A DNA stretch of 48,317 bases from Novosphingobium endophyticum (GTDB taxonomy: Bacteria; Pseudomonadota; Alphaproteobacteria; Sphingomonadales; Sphingomonadaceae), in NCBI RefSeq assembly GCF_014640675.1, contig NZ_BMHK01000027.1, positions 1 through 48,317 of the forward strand, in the 5' to 3' direction. Position numbers and translations under genes: made by a program. Below, piece by piece: positions 42,915 to 48,317 of the stretch (positions are counted from its first letter, which is position 1; each line of letters opens with the position of its first letter). The notes beneath the pieces are model-generated. The model saw only the letters and a list, made by a program, of their open reading frames with translations. It ran no database searches and was not told where the DNA came from.

Positions 42915-43022
42915 ATGAAGGTTTTGAGCAGCATTTTGCGGGTTAAGACGGGCGGTTCGCCCAGGGACGACGCGTATCTGCCGTCGGCCTCCCGCGAATG
43001 CCGGCAAGCGAGGTCGACGTGA
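42915..43022 (+). CDS. Possible 35-codon upstream ORF coupled to the CHASE2-EAL gene
   Basis: An ATG with GGGA 5 nt upstream opens 35 codons starting MKVLSSILRVKTGG and ending in TGA, which overlaps the GTG at 43019 (GTGA). The N-terminus is hydrophobic and basic, the rest polar. The overlap with a ribosome-site-backed GTG start suggests translational coupling or a leader peptide. I do not recognise it, and short length keeps confidence low. Confidence 0.35.
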   Translation: MKVLSSILRVKTGGSPRDDAYLPSASRECRQARST

Positions 43023-45325
43023 CCGGTCTCAGGGAGCGCTTGCGCAAGATCTGGAAGAACGCCCGGTTCCGCATCGTCTTCTGGGCGACGCTCACCGGCC
43101 TGCTGTGCGGCATTTCGGGTATCGGCTTTGCCGTTGAGGATGTTCTTGCAAGCGTACGTGACTATTTCCGACGGCACCCGTCGGGTGGCGAAGTGGCGCT
43201 CGTCCTGCAGGATAGCCGGACGCTGGATAGGCTAGGCAAGATCGACGTTTCTCGCGGCAACGACGCGGATGTATTGGAGGCCTTGTTCCAAGCGGGTGCA
43301 AAGCGTGTGTTCTTCGATAGGGCGCTCCGGGAAGATGACGACGGCGACGGCAACCGTCGCCTCATAGCTGCCCTCAAGAAATACCAGGGGCGCGTATATC
43401 TTGGCGCCTTGCCCAGCAGTGACGGCAAGAATACGGGCAATTTTGCGAGCAACCTGCCCAGCCCGGCATTTCGAGAGCATGCCAGAATTGTATCTCTAAT
43501 GGCTCTCAAGCATCCGCTGGAGCTCAACCTAAGCTTTCCGTTCTCTTCGGAAAGCCCGGTCGGGCGGCTTCGGACGATTCCGGCTACGATTGCAGATGTG
43601 GACGAGGCGCCTGACCAACTCTTCCAGCCGGACTTCTCCATCGACTACCGGACGATCCCATCAGTCAGCTATATCGATGTAATGAAGGGTTCCTTCCAGA
43701 CGGAGAACGTCCGTGGCAAGGACGTAATCGTTGCCCCCGGTTCGGTAGCCTACAATGACATTCATTTCATGCCTGGCGGGCAGGGATATGCTGCGGGCGG
43801 CTATTTTCACGCGATCGCAGCTGAAACGCTTCTGCACGGTTTGCCGATCCGTCTTGGCTGGTTTCCGCCTTTCTTGCTGGTATTCGCGATCGTTGTTTCT
43901 GGCGTCGGCCGAGGACGCGTTCTCGACGTATACCGTTTCACAGGCCTTGCGGCGGTCCTGATCGCTGCTCCATTCGTTCTCGATTACGTGCGTATTCATG
44001 TGGAGATATTCCCCGCACTTGCGGTCGCTACCGTAGCGGTTTTCCGGATGCGGAACCTCGATAGGGTTGAAGTGGCTGAGGAGACCAACGCCGTGTCGGG
44101 TCTCCCAAGTGCCCATGCGCTTCGTAATCTCGATGCGATGTCGACGAAGATCCTCGTTGCGCTCAAAATCCGCAATTACGGTGCGATCATCGGAAGCTTC
44201 GCGGAGCACGTCGAGGCGCAGATGGCGCATGAGATCGTGCGACGTATTCGCATCAGCGACCATGACGTTACTGTGTATCACGAAGGGGGCATGTTCCTCT
44301 GGCTCTCGAACATCCGCAGCACATTCGATCTGTTTGAAAACCTCGAAGGCCTGCATCGCATCGTGCAGAACGGCATTCAGGTGGGCGGTCTCGACATCGA
44401 CCTGTCGTTCAATTGCGGGATCGATTCCGAGTTCGACCGTTCGGTCTCGAGCCGCGTCGCCAGCGCCATGCAATCCGCAGAGGAAGCCGTTCGCAACGAC
44501 GAACTCTTCTACCAGCACGATAGCCGCAAGCACGAAGCCCAGTGGGAAATCTCACTGCTGACCCAGCTTGATCGCGCGATCGACAATGGCGAAGTCTGGG
44601 TCGCCTACCAGCCCAAGCTGGACGTCAAGACCAATGCGATCACCGGGGCCGAGGCGCTTGTGCGCTGGACGCACCCGGAACGCGGCCCCATCAGTCCTGA
44701 CAAGTTCATTCGTATCGCGGAGGAATTCCACCGGATTGAACGTATCACCCGCTTCGTGATCAACGACGCGGTGCGCGTGGCTGTCGATCTCGCAAGCCAA
44801 GGGCACGACATTTCCATCTCGGTCAATATCTCTGCCCAGTTGCTGCGCAATCCGGGCTTGCCAGGAATGATTTCAGAGATCCTGGCGTTGCACGGGCTTT
44901 CGTCGGAAAGACTGATACTGGAAATCACCGAGACGGATCGACTCGACCGCAGTTCCCGGACTTTCCAAATGCTCCAGAGGCTGATCCAGTCCGGGTTGCG
45001 GCTGTCCATAGACGACTTCGGAACCGGCAACGCCACCATCGACTACCTTCGCTATCTTCCCGCTACGGAGGTCAAGATCGACAAGGTATTTATACAGGCG
45101 ATGGAGGCGAACAGGCAGGACCACCTTCTCGTGCAGTCCATCATCGAAATGGCGCATTCGCTGGACCGTACGGTCGTTGCCGAAGGTGTAGAGACAGGGA
45201 CCGCGCTCGAGATTCTGAAGGGCATGGGCTGCGACATGATACAGGGGTACTATGTCTGCCGGCCTGTCCCGTTTCCGGACCTGGTGGAACGCATGGCAGG
45301 GGAACACGAGCGACTAAGTGGTTAA
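43019..45325 (+). CDS. CHASE2-EAL membrane protein with degenerate GGDEF domain, about 768 aa
   Basis: A first helix near residues 17-40 leads into a periplasmic CHASE2 sensor (about 50-265, with LVLQDSRTLDRLG and GAKRVFFDRAL). Three helices follow (about 285-350), then a GGDEF-like domain whose signature is lost (YHEGGMFLW instead of GGDEF), so no synthesis is expected. The EAL domain keeps GAEALVRW, LEITETD, DDFGTGNATIDYL and VAEGVET, so c-di-GMP hydrolysis is likely. The GTG at 43019 has GAGG 5 nt upstream; an in-frame ATG at 42998 has no ribosome site. Its position just after the XrtA locus suggests control of exopolysaccharide production, by inference. Confidence 0.9.
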   Translation: MTGLRERLRKIWKNARFRIVFWATLTGLLCGISGIGFAVEDVLASVRDYFRRHPSGGEVALVLQDSRTLDRLGKIDVSRGNDADVLEALFQAGAKRVFFDRALREDDDGDGNRRLIAALKKYQGRVYLGALPSSDGKNTGNFASNLPSPAFREHARIVSLMALKHPLELNLSFPFSSESPVGRLRTIPATIADVDEAPDQLFQPDFSIDYRTIPSVSYIDVMKGSFQTENVRGKDVIVAPGSVAYNDIHFMPGGQGYAAGGYFHAIAAETLLHGLPIRLGWFPPFLLVFAIVVSGVGRGRVLDVYRFTGLAAVLIAAPFVLDYVRIHVEIFPALAVATVAVFRMRNLDRVEVAEETNAVSGLPSAHALRNLDAMSTKILVALKIRNYGAIIGSFAEHVEAQMAHEIVRRIRISDHDVTVYHEGGMFLWLSNIRSTFDLFENLEGLHRIVQNGIQVGGLDIDLSFNCGIDSEFDRSVSSRVASAMQSAEEAVRNDELFYQHDSRKHEAQWEISLLTQLDRAIDNGEVWVAYQPKLDVKTNAITGAEALVRWTHPERGPISPDKFIRIAEEFHRIERITRFVINDAVRVAVDLASQGHDISISVNISAQLLRNPGLPGMISEILALHGLSSERLILEITETDRLDRSSRTFQMLQRLIQSGLRLSIDDFGTGNATIDYLRYLPATEVKIDKVFIQAMEANRQDHLLVQSIIEMAHSLDRTVVAEGVETGTALEILKGMGCDMIQGYYVCRPVPFPDLVERMAGEHERLSG

Positions 45326-45377
45326 AAAAATCTTGAAATACCTTTAACTTATTGTTAACCATGTGATCAGCCGCAAT

Positions 45378-45491
45378 ATGGCGGTGGTTCACATGGGGAA
45401 ATACAATGAGAGATTGGTGGCTTTGGACTGGTCTCGGCCGTTAATAACCGATAAGGTTGGCAGTCATTTCGGAGTAAAAATTTCCGACTGA
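45378..45491 (+). CDS. Possible 37-codon ORF overlapping the Trp-rich leader frame
   Basis: From ATG 45378 (or 45393) an open frame runs to TGA at 45489-45491 and encodes a mostly polar peptide ending HFGVKISD. It overlaps the 12-codon Trp-rich ORF in another frame, so at most one is likely to be real. It has a weaker ribosome site than the 12-codon ORF. Neither has a recognised family. Confidence 0.2.
   Translation: MAVVHMGKYNERLVALDWSRPLITDKVGSHFGVKISD
45406..45444 (+). CDS. Trp-rich 12-codon ORF resembling a trp leader peptide
   Basis: ATG preceded by GGGGAAATACA opens MRDWWLWTGLGR, with Trp at positions 4, 5 and 7, then TAA. Three Trp codons in seven is the hallmark of trp operon leader peptides. 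It is followed by alternative stems and an intrinsic terminator (45573-45610). Unlike classic leaders, no trp gene lies downstream: the next gene, zapE, is on the other strand. It may be a trans-acting attenuator RNA or chance. Confidence 0.4.
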   Translation: MRDWWLWTGLGR

Positions 45492-45572
45492 TTGTTTTTC
45501 GGCGAATGCATACTGAGAAACTCAAGTTTCCTGATAGGTTTTCGCCGAAGGCTAGACGCAGTTTCTTAAAAG

Positions 45573-45610
45573 AAGCGCTCCGACCTGATGGGTTGGAGCG
45601 CTTTCTTATT
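45573..45610 (+). terminator. Strong intrinsic terminator
   Basis: AAGCGCTCCGACC (45573-45585) pairs with GGTTGGAGCGCTT (45591-45603), a 13-bp stem with one G-U pair and a 5-nt loop, followed by TCTTATT. It ends rightward transcription about 250 bp beyond the CHASE2-EAL stop and lies between convergent genes. It may serve that gene, the Trp-rich leader, or both. Confidence 0.75.
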
Positions 45611-45743
45611 GGCAGCGCGGTATTTCTCTGTGTTCATTTCTTGAATGCAGGCGGCAGTTCGAGAATTTCTCTCGATCGAATCGCCGATTCCTGATTCGGG
45701 AATCTATGCTGTTTTCCCACGAGTTCGCGATTCGTTAACGAAT

Positions 45744-46859
45744 TCAGCTCTCGCCGTGACCGAGCGCGAGATAATCGGCGCTCTGCATCTCGTTCAGGCG
45801 GCTGATGGTCCGCTCGAATTCGAAGCGCCCGGTTCCGGCCTGATACAGCTCTTCCGGCGCGGCATCGGCGGCGACGATGAGCTTGACCTTGTTCTCGTAG
45901 AGCGCGTCGATCAGGGTCACGAATCGCGCTGCCTCGTTGCGCCGATCCGGCCCCATTCGGGGCACGCCGACCAGGATGACCGTGTGATAGGCGCGAGCGA
46001 TCGCGAGATAGTCCGACGCGCCGCGGGCTTCGGCGCACAGGCGCTTGAAGCTGAAGACTCCCACGCCCTTGAGGCTTTTGGGAACGAACATCATGCGGCC
46101 GCCGCCGACCTCGATTTCGGTCGAGGGAACGTGCTCGGCATCCTCGGGCGGATAGTCGGTCAGCCGGTAGAAGGCCTCGCGCGCCTGCGCGGTTGCTTCC
46201 TCGCCAAGGGGCTGGTGCCAGGTCGCCATGCCGCCGAGGCGCTGCAGGCGATAATCCGTCGGCCCGTTCAGCGTGAGGACGTCCAGCTCCCGTACGACAA
46301 GGTCGATGAAGGGCAGGAAGTGCTCGCGGTTGAGGCCGTCCTTGTAGAGCTCGCGTGGAGCGCGGTTTGACGTGGTGACGATCGTCACGCCTTCGTTCAC
46401 GATCAAATGCGTGAACAGGCGGCTCATGATCATGGCGTCGGCCGAGTTGTTGACCACCATCTCGTCAAACGCGAGGCACTGCACGTTGCGGGCGATGGCT
46501 GCGGCAACCGGAGGAATCGGGTCGCCTGCCTCCTTCTTGCGCTCGTCGCGGAGCAGTGCATGCACATCGAGCATGAAGGCGTGGAAGTGGACGCGGCGTT
46601 TTTCGGCTATGTCGAGTGTATCGTGGAACAGGTCCATCAGCATCGACTTGCCGCGCCCGACGCCGCCCCACATGTAGACCCCGCGCGGCGCGGCAGGCTT
46701 TCTGCCCATGAGCTTGCCCAGCAGGCCGGTCGAGGAGCGGGCCTTGTACATTTCGCGCTGGAGCCGGTCGAGCCGCTCGGCCGCCGCGGCCTGCTCGGGA
46801 TCGGAGCGAAGTTCACCGGTCGCGACCAGCGCCTCGTATCGGCTCAGCATCCCGGTCAT
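45744..46859 (-). CDS. zapE: Cell division protein ZapE (AFG1-like ATPase)
   Basis: The 371-aa P-loop ATPase has Walker A GGVGRGKS at 65-72, RGVYMWGGVGRGKSMLMDLFHDTL and HFHAFMLDVH, Walker B CLAFDEMVV, and TSNRAPRELYKDGLNREHFLPFI, all typical of the AFG1/ZapE family. ZapE acts on the FtsZ ring in bacteria; mitochondrial relatives handle respiratory proteins. Length is normal (about 370). Its start overlaps the stop of the thioesterase gene (ATGA), so the two are translated together. Confidence 0.95.
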   Translation of the reverse strand: MTGMLSRYEALVATGELRSDPEQAAAAERLDRLQREMYKARSSTGLLGKLMGRKPAAPRGVYMWGGVGRGKSMLMDLFHDTLDIAEKRRVHFHAFMLDVHALLRDERKKEAGDPIPPVAAAIARNVQCLAFDEMVVNNSADAMIMSRLFTHLIVNEGVTIVTTSNRAPRELYKDGLNREHFLPFIDLVVRELDVLTLNGPTDYRLQRLGGMATWHQPLGEEATAQAREAFYRLTDYPPEDAEHVPSTEIEVGGGRMMFVPKSLKGVGVFSFKRLCAEARGASDYLAIARAYHTVILVGVPRMGPDRRNEAARFVTLIDALYENKVKLIVAADAAPEELYQAGTGRFEFERTISRLNEMQSADYLALGHGES

Positions 46860-47314
46860 CGCGAGGCGGGTTTCCGCAGCGTGCCCATATAGGTCGCGAC
46901 AAGGGTGTCGCCTTGCTCGACCGTGCCGCGGATGAAGACGAGGCGGCGCGTTTCCTTCATTACTTCACTGACGGCGTCGAGCGGCTCGCCGAGGCGGCCG
47001 GCGCCGACGAATTGTGTCGAGAGGTCAAGCGTGACCGAACCTGCAACGTCCTCGCCAATCACACCGTAAACGGTTGCGAACATGGCGATGTCTATCAGGC
47101 TGAGTGTTACGCCGCCATGGATGTTGCCATGGAGATTGCCATGCATCGTCCGCGTATCCGCGAGGCGCAGGCGGGCCGACCGGTCTCCCTCGCGCCGCAC
47201 GAGCATCTTGCCCATCACGACGGGATTGAAACGGTCCTGCTCGACCAGATCCCACGTATGCCAGCCCGGGTTCCGCGGGTCAGGCTCGTGGATGAAGGCG
47301 CTGGTAGCTTCCAC
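46856..47314 (-). CDS. PaaI-family hotdog-fold thioesterase, 152 aa
   Basis: The product has the hotdog pattern of small acyl-CoA thioesterases: NLHGNIHGGVTLSLIDIAMFATVYGV, where HGGV and the following Asp lie in the catalytic helix, then VTLDLSTQFVGAGRLGEPLDAVSEVMKETRRLVFIRGTVEQGDTLVATYMGTLRK. The start is GTG at 47314; no ATG is nearby in the conserved part. It lies between sdhB (20 bp) and zapE (overlap). The substrate is unknown. Confidence 0.9.
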   Translation of the reverse strand: MEATSAFIHEPDPRNPGWHTWDLVEQDRFNPVVMGKMLVRREGDRSARLRLADTRTMHGNLHGNIHGGVTLSLIDIAMFATVYGVIGEDVAGSVTLDLSTQFVGAGRLGEPLDAVSEVMKETRRLVFIRGTVEQGDTLVATYMGTLRKPASR

Positions 47315-47334
47315 CTCGGCTCAGACCGCGAGGT

Positions 47335-48117
47335 TCAGACCTGGCGCTCCGCCTGCATTTTCTTGATCTCGGCGATGGCGCGCGCAGGCGACAGGCCCTT
47401 GGGGCAGACGTTGGCGCAGTTCATGATGGTGTGGCAGCGATAGAGGCGGAACGGGTCTTCCAGCTCGTCGAGGCGCTCGCCGGTCATTTCGTCACGGCTG
47501 TCCGCGAGCCAGCGGTAAGCCTGGAGCAGGATTGCCGGACCCAGGAACTTGTCGGAGTTCCACCAGTAGCTCGGGCACGAGGTTGAGCAGCAGGCGCACA
47601 GGATGCATTCGTAAAGGCCATCGAGCTTTTCGCGCTGTTCAGGCGACTGAAGGCGTTCCTTGCCCGAGGGCGTGGTCGAAACCGTTTGCAGCCAGGGGCG
47701 GATCGAGGCGTACTGCGCATAGAAGTGCGTGAAATCGGGAACGAGGTCCTTGATCACTTCCATGTGCGGCAGCGGGGTAATGCGGATGTCGCCCTTGAGA
47801 TCCTCGATCGCGGTGGTGCAGGCGAGGCCGTTGGTGCCGTTCATGTTCATCGCGCAGGAACCGCAAATGCCCTCGCGGCAGGAGCGGCGGAAGGTCAGCG
47901 TGGGATCAGCCTCGCTCTTCATCTTGATGAGCGCGTCGAGCACCATCGGGCCGCAGTTGTCTAGGTCGATCTCGAAAGTGTCGTAGCGCGGGTTCTCGCC
48001 CGAATCCGGGTCGTAGCGGTAGACGGTGAACTTCTTGACGCGTGCAGCACCCTCGGCCTTGTGGACTTTGCCCTGCTTCCTGATCTTGCTGTTCGCCGGG
48101 AGGGTGAAGGTGGCCAT
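47335..48117 (-). CDS. sdhB: Succinate dehydrogenase iron-sulfur subunit
   Basis: The 260-aa subunit of complex II passes electrons from the flavoprotein to quinone. It has the [2Fe-2S] ligands in [15 protein letters not shown], the [4Fe-4S] site in [17 protein letters not shown], and the [3Fe-4S] site in [21 protein letters not shown]. The ATG at 48117 with GGGGA about 8 nt upstream gives the conserved [12 protein letters not shown] start. No sdhA is seen in the 200 bp upstream, although sdhCDAB is the common order, so its operon may be split here. Confidence 0.97.
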   Translation of the reverse strand: MATFTLPANSKIRKQGKVHKAEGAARVKKFTVYRYDPDSGENPRYDTFEIDLDNCGPMVLDALIKMKSEADPTLTFRRSCREGICGSCAMNMNGTNGLACTTAIEDLKGDIRITPLPHMEVIKDLVPDFTHFYAQYASIRPWLQTVSTTPSGKERLQSPEQREKLDGLYECILCACCSTSCPSYWWNSDKFLGPAILLQAYRWLADSRDEMTGERLDELEDPFRLYRCHTIMNCANVCPKGLSPARAIAEIKKMQAERQV

Positions 48118-48301
48118 GAAAAGAATCCCCGTGGTCTTGCACTGCGGCAATTACCGCTTCTGCGACCCCTCTAGCGATTCGGTGGCGTGGGGCAAGGGGG
48201 GAGTGGTGACCGTCCAGGGCAATCGGGTGAATTAGCGCGTGACATTTGGTGAGAGTGCTGAATCTGTGAGTCCCCAATTGTTTGATGGGGAGATTTCGGA
48301 G

Positions 48302-48317
48302 ATGGCGACGCGGGTCA
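48302..48317 (+). CDS. Possible start of a rightward gene cut by the window end
   Basis: An ATG at 48302 lies about 12 nt after GGGGAG and is open to the window edge (MATRV). Only five codons are visible, so neither coding nature nor function can be judged. Upstream, 48241-48300 is visibly less GC-rich than the neighbouring genes. Confidence 0.15.

Larger units (their letters stand above)
45406..45610 (+). ncRNA. Candidate orphan attenuator / structured small RNA
   Basis: About 205 nt with nested dyads. CAGTC...GACTG (45461-45465, 45486-45490) is followed by ATTGTTTTT. TTCGGCGAA...TTCGCCGAA (45498-45506, 45541-45549) encloses GAAACT-CA-AGTTTC (45517-45530). A strong terminator lies at the end. 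TCGGAG at 45469-45474 is complementary to CTCCGA in the terminator's 5' arm (45578-45583), and GGTTGG at 45455-45460 can pair with CCGACC, giving an antiterminator alternative. I do not recognise an RNA family. Confidence 0.45.

Noticed and set aside
45506..45694. Rightward 62-codon ORF after the Trp-rich leader
   Set aside because: It reads through the perfect dyad and the strong terminator, so transcription and structure argue against a coding role.
1..48317. CRISPR arrays, rRNA genes, complete insertion sequences or prophage structural genes
   Set aside because: No regularly spaced repeats, rRNA sequence, transposase or phage structural genes were recognised anywhere in the window; the only recombinase is the tRNA-linked integrase.

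Overview
The window is about 48 kb of high-GC chromosomal DNA that looks like a sphingomonad alphaproteobacterium (Novosphingobium/Sphingobium/Sphingomonas-like). This rests on the layout of the XrtA (exosortase A) polysaccharide locus, the style of the adrenodoxin-reductase-like FNR, ZapE and SdhB proteins, and codon use. The genus assignment is an inference.

Positions 1-3555 look like the integrase-proximal end of an integrated element. There are two unrecognised genes, lower-GC stretches and a P4-type tyrosine recombinase (2178-3392) that abuts the 3' end of a tRNA-Thr(CGT) (3555-3630). A tRNA-like remnant lies just upstream of that tRNA. Positions 4328-23022 are housekeeping and accessory metabolism: galE and a divergent UDP-glucuronate epimerase-like gene, a small PilZ-like gene, lepA, a membrane PAS-GGDEF-EAL-PilZ protein, and ferredoxin-NADP reductase. 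A LysR regulator then sits directly before an NAD-linked molybdenum formate dehydrogenase operon (fdsGBA and fdsD). Convergent to it is a molybdate transporter operon (modABC) with a ModE-like box at modA. The functional link is direct, because FdsA needs a molybdenum cofactor. A predicted alpha/beta hydrolase and trxB follow.

Positions 24217-42792 are the main feature, a large XrtA/PEP-CTERM-associated exopolysaccharide locus in three transcription units. Leftward: a FemAB/GNAT-like transferase, an acyl carrier protein and two exosortase-associated hydrolases. Divergent from these: an AMP-dependent ligase and a PLP decarboxylase. Rightward after a 171-bp gap: export lipoprotein, chain-length determinant, tyrosine kinase, outer-membrane protein, AAA ATPase, polysaccharide deacetylase, FemAB protein, glycosyltransferase, exosortase A fused to EpsI, and an asparagine-synthase-like amidotransferase. 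Most neighbours overlap by ATGA or are only a few bases apart. No PEP-CTERM substrate, initiating sugar transferase, flippase or polymerase is visible, so those must lie elsewhere.

Positions 42915-45325 hold a CHASE2-EAL protein whose GGDEF motif is destroyed, preceded by a possible coupled 35-codon ORF. After it (45378-45610) is an unusual structured stretch: a 12-codon ORF with three Trp codons, nested inverted repeats and a very strong intrinsic terminator, but no biosynthetic gene downstream. This resembles an orphan attenuator or small RNA and is one of the least explained parts of the window. The end of the window carries zapE, a hotdog thioesterase and sdhB, all leftward.
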